NCBI GenBank assembly: GCA_963921195.1
Contig: OY992537.1
Span: forward strand, 205,120,581-205,184,580
DNA from: Pegoplata infirma
Lineage: Eukaryota; Arthropoda; Insecta; Diptera; Anthomyiidae
Length of the DNA: 64,000 nucleotides
Direction of reading: 5' to 3'
The notes under the pieces were generated by a model. That model did not search any database. It worked only from the letters and a program-made list of their open reading frames with translations, and was not told the origin of the DNA. The translations under genes and the position numbers were made by a program. Of the stretch, positions 43,961-54,991 are shown in pieces. How positions within the stretch are numbered: the stretch's first letter is position 1; the number at the start of each line of letters is the position of its first letter.

Positions 43961-44135
43961 AAAAAAAAATTTTTTATTGAAAAATCTATTTTTTCTGCTA
44001 AAATTACGAATCTCGGAACCAATTAAATGAAAATCAATTCAAATGTATGGAAAATCGTGCTTCGGTTTGCGTCGTTTCGGTTTGCGTCGCGTTTCTCCGG
44101 TCCCAATTAACGACGCAAACCGGGGTATTGGTGTA

Positions 44136-44760
44136 ATTACAAAATCGGAATTTGATTTTTTATTGCGTGATAGTGAGTCCATATTTAATCACGCGCTCAT
44201 TTCTAATAGATAAATCGATAACTAAAGAAGATATATATCAATGAATTAAAAAAAAATCTAAATATCCAAGCAAACAAATTCTTGATTACTAAATCTTAGG
44301 CCATTATATATTAAAAACTTTGCAAAGTAACTTTGTATACAACCATTCAAAAGTGGAAAAATATGATAACCTCTCCTACCTGTTCAAAATGCCACAAAAA
44401 ATTCCCAAAATAATTTTAGTAGGTATACAAAAAAAAAAAACAATTTTAAAATCCATCCCCTAGTAGTCATAAAACATTAACACTTATCAAAAATGTGCTT
44501 AAATGGTACTTAAAGTAATAATATTAATCACACAACCTTAATAAATGTCACATAGAGATTGTGTGTGCACTTTTAGTAAATGTGATTTTGACTTAAGTGA
44601 AAATTAACTCAAATTGTCCTTAGTACTAACAGACGAACAGAGAATAGGTAGTGAGAATTTTTCATATAAAACATTTTATAAATCCAAAGCCCTAAAAATA
44701 TTGGTCTGTAAGATGGTAGTTACACGCCGCCTTTTTTTTGGCTCGCAATAAAGGGTGCGT
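44136..44760. other. No gene recognised
   Basis: AT-rich sequence between two transposons. No open frame or repeat edge that I can support. Confidence 0.45.
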
Positions 44761-44765
44761 GTAAG

Positions 44766-45542
44766 GTTGCCAGACGGCCTGGAATGGCCTGGATTTTCCA
44801 GTTATTTGAGGTCTGGTCCAGTTTCCAGTTAAAACATAATTTGTAAAGTTGAAAAAGGATTTTCATAATTTTAACAAATATTTTTTTTATTAAATATTTT
44901 TTTCAATTTTTTGGGAGTACTTTTTGAATAAAATAATAATCATAAATATACCATAAATGCCTCTTTTGGAAAGCAAAATGTGCTCTTTTTGCTGCATTTT
45001 CGCTATTTTTTAACAACTTTTTCGAGCATCTCAGCCAGTCTAGAGTTGATTTCGCTCGTCGATGATTTAAGGATTCTTGGCGTACATTTTCCTTTTGAAA
45101 TAACCCCACAAAAATATGTCTGGATGGGTCAAATCTGCAAATGATGGTAAATTGTTGTCGCCATTTTTTAACTTCGCACGTCCGGGAAATTTTAACTGAC
45201 CCTCTTGATTTCCAAATTTGACCACTTTAACTTATTTTTGTGGGGTTATTTAAAAATAAAAATATACTCTAACCATCCTCAGGCCAATGACAAGCTAAAC
45301 ATCAGCATTTCGAGATGCTCGAAAAAGTAATAGAAATGATTAAAAAAAGGCACATTTTGCTGTGACAAATAAAGACGGCCATTTAGTCCAAAATAAGAAT
45401 ATGTATCTCACATATGAAAATCGGTTGTTTTTTTTTTTCAATTTATTAAAAAAAAATATGTATGGGTCCAGTTACTTTTTAAAAATCCAGCTAAAAATTT
45501 TCCATTGTCCAGTTATTTGACTTATAGTATCTGTCAACCCTA
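44766..45542. mobile_element. Probable hAT-type non-autonomous element
   Basis: Ends TAAGGTTGCCAGA and TCTGTCAACCCTA are inverted with two or three changes and resemble the common hAT terminus (TAGGGTTGCCA, from memory). Flanks GGTGCGTG and GTGCCGTG are near-identical but not exact. Subterminal CCAGTTATTTGA-type motifs occur at both ends. The middle contains inverted GAGCATCTCAGCC / AGATGCTCGAAAAAG and a nested 150-bp MITE (45099-45250) with ATAACCCCACAAAAATA ends. Confidence 0.6.
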
Positions 45543-46210
45543 GTGCCGTGACATGGCCCCCACTTCCGGTTTGGGGATTAAGTCCGAAATGAATTCGGAC
45601 ATTATCACCATAATATGAGCGAAAAAAATTTGACATAGTTTCAATAAAAAATGGACATAACTTCTAGATAATAATCCCATTACAGGGATTAGTCATAATT
45701 CCAAAAATTATATGAATTATTTTTTTTGTTTTAAAAGTTTTGTCTCAAAAGCATTTTTGTATATCCGGCCTTCGGTCGGGCTTAGGGATTACAAACTCCA
45801 TGCGTTTAACCCATCCTCTCCGCAAAATAAAGGTTTTTTGAATAGCATACCCTTATTGAAAATTCTCTTATAAACTGAGCATTTTTTATCTCAAAAGTTT
45901 ATCTGCGTAGCTGACCTTCGACTGGACTTAGGGATTACAAACTCCAGGCCTTAAAGCCCTTTGCTGACAATAAATCGGAGTTATAACCTCTGCAATTTTT
46001 TTTGTCTCCCAATATCTTTTGTAATCCCAATATTAATGGGGATTATATCCAATCGTATTTCGGTCATAATCTTCATAGAAAGTTGACGTAACCCACCTTG
46101 GTATTATGACCGTTTTGTAAGTAGTCGTAGTTCCCTTAACACATATGGGGTTTATGACCGCGACCTGTTAGGTCACAATCTCTATTTCCGTTATGGGGGT
46201 AATATGTCCG
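45543..46210. repeat. GGGATTA-GACCGAAAT repeat, related to 31760-31920
   Basis: Repeated phrases GGGATTAAGTCCGAAATGAA, CTTAGGGATTACAAACTCCA (twice, at 45782 and 45939), CGTATTTCGGTCATAATC and GGGTTTATGACCGCGACC. Unclassified interspersed repeat without coding sequence. Confidence 0.5.
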
Positions 46211-46234
46211 GACACCGCAATAAAGTCATGCGGG

Positions 46235-46590
46235 ATAGAACAAATGCCTGTAAATTTTGAACTCTTGTCCAAAACATTAAATCGTGGTAATGTTTTGCTG
46301 AAGATATATATTTGTCATTTTAGGCAAAACGAATTGAAACATCGGTCGAGGACCAGGACGATAAAGCTTCCTCTTGAAAAATTCAACCAACCTCTGAAAA
46401 ACACCAATACCACCAAGACTACTTAAACATTTAAATTTAACTTTTTCATTCTGCCCCCTTGAGGGCGTTAATATAAAAATGCATGCGAATTTTGTACTCT
46501 TGCCCAAAACATTAAATCATTTTGTTGAATTCATTTGTCATTCCATGCAAAACGAATTGAAACATCGGTTGAGTACCACCAGAGCTTCTA
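46235..46590. repeat. Tandem partial copies of a DINE-like segment
   Basis: 46240-46360 and 46480-46590 both hold CCAAAACATTAAATC, then GAATTGAAACATCGGT. A third copy lies at 55930-56060. The overlapping open frames on both strands are artefacts. Confidence 0.5.
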
Positions 46591-47790
46591 AGAATGAAAT
46601 CCTTTTCGAATGATTTCTCCAAAAAATCCATTCAATTTTAATAGTCAGGGAATGCATTCGATTTTATAAATCAACATTGAATGCAGTCCTTGGAATGCAT
46701 TCGATTGAATGGGAAAATATGAATGCATTCGAATTCTTGTTCATTCGATTTAGAAAAATCGAATGCATTAGATTTTTTATCATTCCACTGCGAATGCAAT
46801 AAATTTTTTAAATAGACTGAGAAAAATGGAGCCAAATTTTGGTCTATAGTATCGCCGACCCTTTTTACATGTGATGACCCTACTAGGCCCTAATTTCGAA
46901 TCCAAAAAAATTGGTATTCCCTAACATTTAAAAAATGCATGTATCACACTGTATTTATTTATTAATCCATATTGTAATACAAAAGCGTTATTGTAGAACA
47001 CGACCGCCAAATACCTCAAAGCCCTCCGAGAGGTTTTTTAGTTATTCATTTTTTTTAATTCTCAAGACCCTACAGGGCCCTTTAATTGCAGTATCTCGAA
47101 AACAAAGCAAAGTAGTGTAAAACGGATAAAAATTTTGGATAAAAATTTTGGATAAAAATCTATGTCTACATTTTAATTTTCAAGATACAGAAATTTATGA
47201 GTCCAATAGGGTCTTGAGAGTTTCAAAAACTGCGTAACTAAAAAACGGTAACTCGAAGAGGTATCAGGTATTTGGCGGTCGTATTATACGAGGTAAGAGC
47301 TACAAAAATGATTTTGGAATTTTTGTCGTATCGGCAGTATTTATCGAGATATGCTCATGTAAAAATTTTCAAGAATGCCTTTTTTTTAGGTTCAAAATTA
47401 GGGCCCATTGGGGTCATCATATGTGAGAGTGTCGGCGATACTATGGACAACAAATTGGCTCCGTTTTGCTCTATCTTGGTTAGTTTTTTAAGATTTTTAT
47501 GCAATGAGTGAATTAGCCATTCGATTTTTCAAATTGAATGAAAAGAAAATCTATTGCATTCGCAATGGAAAGCATTAGATTTTTTTAAGTCGAATGATAA
47601 AAAAATCGAATGCATTCGATTTTTGAAAGTCGAATGAAAAATAAATCGAACGCATTCGATATTTATGAATCGAATGAGTCTAAAGTGAATTCAATCAATT
47701 CGCTAAAATGTGATTGGGAAATGCAATCACTAAATTTTCATTCAGAATGCCAAATCGAATTAAGGAATGAAATCCTTAGAAGATCTGTAG
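46590..47790. mobile_element. Foldback element with GAATGCATTCGATT arrays at both ends
   Basis: The ends (46590-46800 and 47515-47790) are arrays of GAATGCATTCGATTT-type motifs in inverted order, bounded by AATGAAATCCTT at both sides. The inner part (46820-47490) is an imperfect palindrome related to FB-A (GCCGACCC..CACATGTGATG / CATCATATGTGAGAGTGTCG). The terminal array therefore differs from that of FB-A while the core is shared. Confidence 0.7.
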
Positions 47791-47879
47791 TTTTTAAGAT
47801 ATTTACAATAGAATTTTTAACTTTGATGCCCCGCCCCTGGGAAAGGGCGTGGCCACTACATGAAATTGGTAAAATTTGG

Positions 47880-48727
47880 TGTTAAATAAAAATATTTGAA
47901 TAAGCATCGAAATCAATTCAGTCTCGACTCGAGTGGACCCTTATTACAGAAGATATATCAAATTTAATATCGAAACTTTGGAGGTCTATAACTAGGAAAC
48001 CAGTGGCGGTATGGTCAAATATGGTCAACTAAAGCAAAGACAATTCATTTCATTCACAGATTCAAAAATATTTTTAGGTATAAAATTCTCCGATTAAAAA
48101 CTATTTTTAATTAGATGCCCGTATAAATATTGTCTCATTAATATTCCACTTAATTTTTAAAAGTTGTGATAGTTTTCTTTTGTGTCTATTCTTTGTCTAT
48201 GATGCCCTTTGTTATTCAATTAACCAAGAGAGAGACAAATAATCACAACTGAGTACAAGACGAGAGAATAAGAAATTGTTAACACTTGTTTGATTTTTTT
48301 TCACTCAAAAATGTTTTGCTTTTTTTAAGATCCCGCAGCGCTTATTGTGTTATCGATAACAGTAAATACCTTTATAAAGAAGTGTCTGCGCTAAAAATAA
48401 ACGGCATAAAAGGTAAAAAATCTCATCACTATTAATTTTTTTATGAGTACTACAATTAAATGTACAACAATACAATTACAAAATGCAACCATATTTTATT
48501 TAACAATTGTGGGAATTTGTTATAAATCAAAACACGAAAAAAACAGTTAATACGAACAAATAAAGTATAAAAACTGTGGGCGTTTTTTTGCTTACTAGCA
48601 GACAATTTTATTTAACCAAAAAAAATAAAGTTAACCAAAGTTGTTTAGGAAACTAGGGCGTATGTGCGGGGGTTTAAATTTAAAAAAAATATTTTTAATT
48701 TTTTTCGTGTCTTTTTCTTTTACTTAC
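47880..48727. other. Mostly unique sequence upstream of Gef26
   Basis: No repeat family recognised in most of this stretch. It contains the DRE-like motif noted separately and is likely Gef26 intron or promoter-proximal DNA. Confidence 0.35.
48351..48358. promoter_or_regulatory. DRE-like motif TATCGATA
   Basis: Palindromic TATCGATA inside TGTTATCGATAACA. In flies this is the core of the DREF-bound element found in many housekeeping promoters (established). It lies in a repeat-poor stretch. Whether it marks a Gef26 promoter or is chance is not known. Confidence 0.35.
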
Positions 48728-49123
48728 TTTTTGTTGAAAAATTTTATGAAACTATTGTTAATTTATCATGGTTGTTTACTTAATAATGATGCAAAGAATT
48801 TAATCTTTTAGTTTTTGTTTATATTTTTTATAAATTTCTTTAATATTTCCATTTTTTTTATTTTATTGTAATCAAAGGAATTTCTCTACATTTTTTTTCT
48901 TGTATTTTTGTTACATATTTTCGTAGTTTTTTTTTTGTAATTCTTTATTGTATATTAATCGCTGCGTTCACTTTTTTCTTTATTTTACTTCACATCATTT
49001 GCACCACTCGACTTGAAAAAAAAAACTCTATTGTGTGTTTTTACAGCAACAACAACAAGCAACATACATCTATTTGATACACACAAACATTTAATAAAAT
49101 ATGGGATTTTAATTCATCTACAC
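48728..49123 (-). promoter_or_regulatory. Candidate Gef26 5' leader exon with strong splice donor
   Basis: On the minus strand this repeat-poor, A-rich stretch with no long frame ends ...TTCAACAAAAA|GTAAGTAAAAG, an excellent donor at 48727-48726. Such AAC/AAA-rich, ATG-poor DNA looks like a fly 5' UTR. It lies 8.3 kb upstream of the Gef26 start on the same strand. Its upstream continuation is cut by the hAT element 49124-51183. No transcript evidence. Confidence 0.3.
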
Positions 49124-49616
49124 CAGGGATGTTAAATGGGGTTTTCAATTTTGTACCAACTTTCAAAAAAATTGTACTTTTTGGACGCTCACGGTACCAT
49201 TTTTTTTAATATAAAAACTAAAATGAAAGAATCTGAATCTTGCATACCCCCAGAAATGCAAAAAATTAAAAAACAAAAATCAGGAATGATTTTGAACAAT
49301 TTCTTAAAATCTATTCTGCAGAAAAATTTCTCATGTCCGATACTTTATCTACACCGAAAACAACGAATTGTTATATTGACCCCCATATTAAATTCTGAGA
49401 ATTCTTCTGAAGGCCTAATCACACCTCAGGTGAAGGCCTAATCACACCTCTCGTTCAAATGAGATTTCGACGTTATGGTCCTGTACCATTTTATACACAA
49501 ATCGAAATCTCGTTCGAACAAGACTTCACCTCAGGGGTGAATTTGGTATTATGAAAAAGGGTCTCAAAATCTGAAATTAATACTTCTTTGGAAAAGTGTC
49601 TAATTCTGATAAATTA

Positions 49617-50868
49617 CACCGTCCGACAGCCAATATTAAACATAAACCGGATGATATATGTACGTCTGCAAGTAGAGATCAAATGGAATAAAACTGCATT
49701 TAAAGTTTTTCATTTCGTGATCCTGTTTCCTTTAAAAAGGACTTCAAAGTTTTAAAGGATATATTTTGAAAAATATTTTTGAAATATTTGAACTTGTCCG
49801 CGGATGACACTGGCGATGGCAGATGAAAGAGGAGGATCTCCCCTAATTTTTCCATTTTTCTAGTTTGTCATATAAGGATAAAAGGATGTGAATAACGTCA
49901 TTTGAAAACTTAATCAAAATATTTTGTTGAAAATTTTGAATGATATTGAAGGATACATTTTTAAAAGGACGTTACTAACCTTCATTTTCCTGATATGTAA
50001 AAATAGTCAAATATTAGGGGAGATCCTCCTCTTTCATTTGCTATCAAAAGTGGCATCCTAGGACAAGTACAAATATTAAAAAAATATTTTATAAAATTTT
50101 ATCTTCTAAAACTTTGAAGTCCTTTTAAAAGGAAACAGGATCACGAAATGAAAAACTGTAAACCCGAGCAAAAAAGTTCCTATATAGTTGTATATAATTT
50201 TATAAACATCATATATGATTAAATAGAATTATATAGAATTTGATGCGAAAAATGAGTCGATTAAACCATATAAAATTTTATCAATGTTACTTATGTTTTG
50301 ATAAATTTTTTATATAATTTTATGCGAAATTTGGGCCCCTATTTTTATATAACAACAGCAAATTTATATAATCAGATATAATTATATACAACTATATCAA
50401 ATTATATAAAACAATATATAATTTTATAAAGTTATATAAAATTATATCAAGTTTTATATAAATCATAAAATTTTGTTTTAATTATATCAAATTATATATA
50501 ATTTTATGTAACTTTATATAGTTTTATACAGTTTTATACAATTTTATATATTTTTATATAATTACATCTGATTATATAATTTTGCTATTATTATATAAAA
50601 ATAGGGGTCCAAATTTCGCATAAAATTATATAAAAAATTTATCAAAATATAAGAAACATTGATCAAATTTGATATAGTTTTATCGACTCATTTTTCGCAT
50701 CAAATTCTATATAATTCTATTTAATCATATATGATGTTTATAAAATTATATACAACTATATAGGAACTTTTTTACTCGGGAATGCAGTTTTACTACATTT
50801 AATCTCTAGTTTCAAACGTATATTATCCAGTTCGTGATCAACAATTTTTTCATTTTTGTCGGACGGTG
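49617..50868. mobile_element. PIF/Harbinger-like element with TTA duplication, inside the hAT
   Basis: TIRs CACCGTCCGACA / TGTCGGACGGTG, flanked by TTA (49614-49616, 50869-50871). Internal arms 49685-49845 and 50015-50160 are inverted (GGAGGATCTCCCCTA / TAGGGGAGATCCTCC). Interrupted by the AT-rich foldback 50163-50780. Confidence 0.85.
50163..50780. mobile_element. AT-rich foldback element inside the Harbinger-like element
   Basis: Ends CCCGAGCAAAAAAGTTCC / GGAACTTTTTTACTCGGG. The arms mirror each other for most of their length (ATATAGTTGTATATAATTTT..., TTTGGGCCCCTATTTTTATA / TATAAAAATAGGGGTCCAAA). The centre is dense in ATTATATAA motifs. It breaks the symmetry of the host arm, so it is the youngest layer of the nest. 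Confidence 0.85.
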
Positions 50869-51191
50869 TTATCTGGAAATTTTTGTAAAAAATTTTAGAA
50901 AAATTTAATTAGAAATCTGCTTAAAAATGTTTTAAAACAAGAGGTAAAAACTAAAAAATAGTCTCATTTATGGTGTAAATCGGTCTAGCTTTAGTAACCT
51001 TGTGAGCATTTTTTTTTAAATTAAAGAAAAATGCTGGGGCCTTTCACCGATTTTTCGATGAGTTATAAAGAAAGAAATTGAAAATTTTAAAATTGTACCA
51101 AATCAGTCGCGGTAGTACCACGGTACTTTTGAAGGTCAAAATGTACCAAAAAAAGTACAATTGTACCAACTTTAACATCCCTGATCTACAC

Positions 51192-51590
51192 TAATACCAG
51201 CATGATAATGAAGTTAAATTACACACACTCTCAACACTTTATGCATAAGAGCACTTCATTTAGTAAGAAAAAAAAAACTCATGCAACCCAAAAAAATGCG
51301 TCTTGTAGAAAAAGGAATATTTTTTTTTGTTAATTTCTCTTTTTAAATTTACTTTTTTCAATAATATTTCATTTATTTATTAACTATTGCACTTTACTGC
51401 ATTCGTTTTATATATTTTTATTAAATAAAATGCACTTAAAAGCATAAATATTTAAAGAAATTAAAGCAACACAAAATTTTTCTTTATCGCGTCCACGTTT
51501 TCGTTTTTCTTTTATATTAATATTCGTTTTGTTTTCTCTTTTTCGTATAACCACACAGAGTTGTATTTTTATATAAACAAGAGATGCCAG
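51192..51590 (-). promoter_or_regulatory. Candidate Gef26 promoter/leader upstream of the hAT insertion
   Basis: Repeat-poor. Read on the minus strand it has TATATAAAAA (51566-51575), then, from about 30 bases on, A-rich leader-like sequence without long frames, directly continuing (after removal of the hAT) into the candidate leader exon at 48728-49123. This is inference from composition and position only. Confidence 0.22.
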
Positions 51591-51768
51591 ATTTTTTTAA
51601 GTTACAGGGTAACTCAAGTATAAATAAAATGTTAAATAAGGTAATTTTGAAGCGCCCTGTTCAATATAATTTAAAAAACGTTGGATTTTAAATTTTTAAA
51701 TGCTTTTATATCTTCAAGTAACCATCTTTCGGGAAAGAAACGGAAAATTGGAAGAACGAATTAATTGG

Positions 51769-54036
51769 AAGAATCTGAGATATTTTCTATAGGAAAGTGT
51801 CTCATGGTTTGAGTCTTTTTCTATAGGAAAAATGTCTCAGAATCTAAGGCTTTTTCTATTGGAATACTGTCTCCGAATTTGAGACTTTTGTTTTATAGGA
51901 AAAATGTATCAGAATCTGAGACTTTTTCTATAGGAAAAATGTCTTTGAATCTGAGACTTTTTCTATAGGAAAAATGTCTCAGAATCTGAGACTTTTTCTA
52001 TAAGAAAAATGTCTCAGAATCTGAGACTTTTTCTATAAGAAAAATGTCTCAGAATCTGAGACTTTTTCTATAAGAAAAATGTCTCAGAATCTGAGACTTT
52101 TTCTATAAGAAAAATGTCTCAGAATCTGAGACTTTTTCTATAAGAAAAATGTCTCAGAATCTGAGACGTTTTCTATAAGAAAAATGTCTCAGAATCTGAG
52201 ACTTTTTCTATAAGAAAAATGTCTCAGAATCTGAGACTTTTTCTATAAGAAAAATGTCTCAGAATCTGAGACTTTTTCTATAAGAAAAATGTCTCAGAAT
52301 CTGAGACTTTTTCTATAAGAAAAATGTCTCAGAATCTGAGACTTTTTCTATAAGAAAAATGTCTCAGAATCTGAGACTTTTTCTATAAGAAAAATGTCTC
52401 AGAATCTGAGACTTTTTCTATAAGAAAAATGTCTCAGAATCTGAGACTTTTTCTATAAGAAAAATGTCTCAGAATCTGAGACTTTTTCTATAAGAAAAAT
52501 GTCTCAGAATCTGAGACTTTTTCTATAAGAAAAATGTCTCAGAATCTGAGACTTTTTCTATAAGAAAAATGTCTCAGAATCTGAGACTTTTTCTATAAGA
52601 AAAATGTCTCAGAATCTGAGACTTTTTCTATAAGAAAAATGTCTCAGAATCTGAGACTTTTTCTATAAGAAAAATGTCTCAGAATCTGAGACTTTTTCTA
52701 TAAGAAAAATGTCTCAGAATCTGAGACTTTTTCTATAAGAAAAATGTCTCAGAATCTGAGACTTTTTCTATAAGAAAAATGTCTCAGAATCTGAGACTTT
52801 TTCTATAAGGAAAATGTCTCAGAATCTGAGACTTTTTCTATAAGAAAAATGTCTCAGAATCTGAGACTTTTTCTATAAGAAAAATGTCTCAGAATCTGAG
52901 ACTTTTTCTATAAGAAAAATGTCTCAGAATCTGAGACTTTTTCTATAAGAAAAATGTCTCAGAATCTGAGACTTTTTCTATAAGAAAAATGTCTCAGAAT
53001 CTGAGACTTTTTCTATAAGAAAAATGTCTCAGAATCTGAGACTTTTTCTATAAGAAAAATGTCTCAGAATCTGAGACTTTTTCTATAAGAAAAATGTCTC
53101 AGAATCTGAGACTTTTTCTATAAGAAAAATGTCTCAGAATCTGAGACTTTTTCTATAAGAAAAATGTCTCAGAATCTGAGACTTTTTCTATAAGAAAAAT
53201 GTCTCAGAATCTGAGACTTTTTCTATAAGAAAAATGTCTCAGAATCTGAGACTTTTTCTATAAGAAAAATGTCTCAGAATCTGAGACTTTTTCTATAAGA
53301 AAAATGTCTCAGAATCTGAGACTTTTTCTATAAGAAAAATGTCTCAGAATCTGAGACTTTTTCTATAAGAAAAATGTCTCAGAATCTGAGACTTTTTCTA
53401 TAAGAAAAATGTCTCAGAATCTGAGACTTTTTCTATAAGAAAAATGTCTCAGAATCTGAGACTTTTTCTATAAGAAAAATGTCTCAGAATCTGAGACTTT
53501 TTCTATAAGAAAAATGTCTCAGAATCTGAGACTTTTTCTATAAGAAAAATGTCTCAGAATCTGAGACTTTTTCTATAAGAAAAATGTCTCAGAATCTGAG
53601 ACTTTTTCTATAAGAAAAATGTCTCAGAATCTGAGACTTTTTCTATAAGAAAAATGTCTCAGAATCTGAGACTTTTTCTATAAGAAAAATGTCTCAAAAT
53701 CTGAGACTTTTTCTTTAGGAAAAATGTTTTAAAATTTGAAACTTCTCAGAATCTGAGACTTTTTCTATAGGAAAAATGTCTCAGAGTCTGAGACTTTTTC
53801 TTTCGGAAAAATGTCTCAGAGACATTTCTATAGGAAAAATGTCTCACAGTCTGAGACTTTTTCTATAGAAAAAATGTGTCAGAATCTTAGACTTTTTCTA
53901 TAGGAAAAATGTCTCAAAATCTGAGACTTTTTCTATAGGAAAAATGTCTCAGAATCTGAAATTTTTTCTATAGGAAAAATGTCTCAGAATCTGAAATTTT
54001 TTCTATAGGAAAAATGTCTCAGAATCTGAAACATTT
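51769..54036. repeat. 35-bp minisatellite, about 60 or more units, each with a palindrome
   Basis: The unit GTCTCAGAATCTGAGAC, followed by TTTTTCTATAAGAAAAAT (35 bp), recurs in phase; lines 420 bases apart (12 units) are identical. About 50 units (51970-53690) are nearly invariant, with rare single changes (near 52166 and 52810). The flanking units are diverged and carry TATAGGAAAA in place of the core TATAAGAAAA. GTCTCAGA and TCTGAGAC form an 8-bp inverted pair around one base. No unique spacers, so not a CRISPR array. Confidence 0.98.
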
Positions 54037-54590
54037 TTTTTGGGAATAAATGTTGAAAATTTGGAAGTGTTTTTGTAAAAAAAAATAATAATTAACTTAT
54101 GGTATCTAAAAAATCTTAATCATGAAAATCTGTCCGACCTAAAATTCCTCGTAAGAAAAACATTTTGTAAAAAAGTTCTGTTATATTGTTATCTTTTTTC
54201 GTTGACCAAAGTAAAACTGCTTGCATTAATCAAAATTTATCTTAAATCTTAGCTAATTTTGACAAATTCAACGTCATACTTTTGGACCTTTAACATTACT
54301 CTTAATATTTGATGTTATTTTTTCTATTTATTTCTCTTTTCACTTAAGGGAATTGGTTAATGCAACTTATAAGCAGAGGACTCCTTGGGCTTTGTTTTCA
54401 TAAGATTTGTGTGTAGTGTTTTCTTTTCCAAAATCCATATCCTAGAATTAACTCGTGTGTTATTTTTTTTTTGTTCTTCTTCTACTTATTTGTTTCTATT
54501 TATTGCAATTCCTCTGGGGTATTATGTTTACTAGGCCAGTTGTACTATAGGAAAAATATTAGGTGTGGAACTTTTTTACTTTTGAAAATT
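54037..54590. other. No gene recognised
   Basis: AT-rich flank of the minisatellite, without open frames or repeat structure that I can support. Confidence 0.45.
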
Positions 54591-54597
54591 ATATTTT

Positions 54598-54954
54598 TTT
54601 GAAATAAATAAATAAAAATTCTTGGAGCTCGAGGCCAGTTTTTTCTTGTAAATAAATATTCTTTTATTTAATTCCAATATTTCGATTTTCTTTGAGAATC
54701 ATCATCAGGGGATTTACTGAATTTTTATGCACACAAAAACTTAAAAATATGTTGCGAACGTATCGACATCTAAAACTGCACTTCACAGATGTCGATGCGT
54801 TCGCAACATATTTTTAAGTTTTTGTGTGCATAAAAATTCACTAAATCCCCTGATGATGATTCTCAAAGAGAATCGAAATATTGTAATGGAATTAAAGAAT
54901 ATTTATTTACAAGACAAAACTGGCCTCGAGCACGAAAATGTTTTATTTATTTAA
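54598..54954. mobile_element. Foldback MITE with arms of about 170 bp
   Basis: 54598-54765 and 54786-54954 are inverted copies with few changes: CTCGAGGCCAGTTTT, TTTGAGAATCATCATCAGGG, TTATGCACACAAAAACTTAA, ATGTTGCGAACG.ATCGACATC. The loop is about 20 bases. Ends are AATAAATAAA-rich and no target duplication is clear. Confidence 0.85.
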
Positions 54955-54991
54955 ATTGGAAAGGTCGAATAATAACAACTTTGTTTTTTTG

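Larger units (their letters stand above)
42099..44133 (+). mobile_element. Tigger/pogo-type element with perfect 23-bp TIRs and TA duplication
   Basis: It starts CACCAATACCCCGGTTTGCG, followed by TCG, and ends with the exact reverse complement (23 bp). Flanked by TA (42097-42098, 44134-44135). The 5' part has subterminal GTTTGCGTCG / AGTTGCGTCG repeats and a direct repeat of about 110 bp (near 42196-42295 and 42303-42420). It contains a foldback MITE (42446-43387) and the N-terminal part of a Tigger-like transposase (43484-43960). The catalytic DDE domain is absent, so it is a deleted, non-autonomous copy. Confidence 0.92.
49124..51183. mobile_element. hAT-type element with 8-bp duplication ATCTACAC
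   Basis: TIRs CAGGGATGTTAAA/TTTAACATCCCTG, flanked by ATCTACAC at 49116-49123 and 51184-51191. CAGGGATG is a common hAT end. Subterminal GTACCAA motifs occur on both sides. No transposase. It contains a hairpin repeat (49425-49530) and the Harbinger-like element 49617-50868. Confidence 0.92.

Noticed and set aside
51961..53700. CRISPR-like regular repeat array
   Set aside because: The 35-bp units follow one another without unique spacers and the host is a fly genome; it is a tandem minisatellite.
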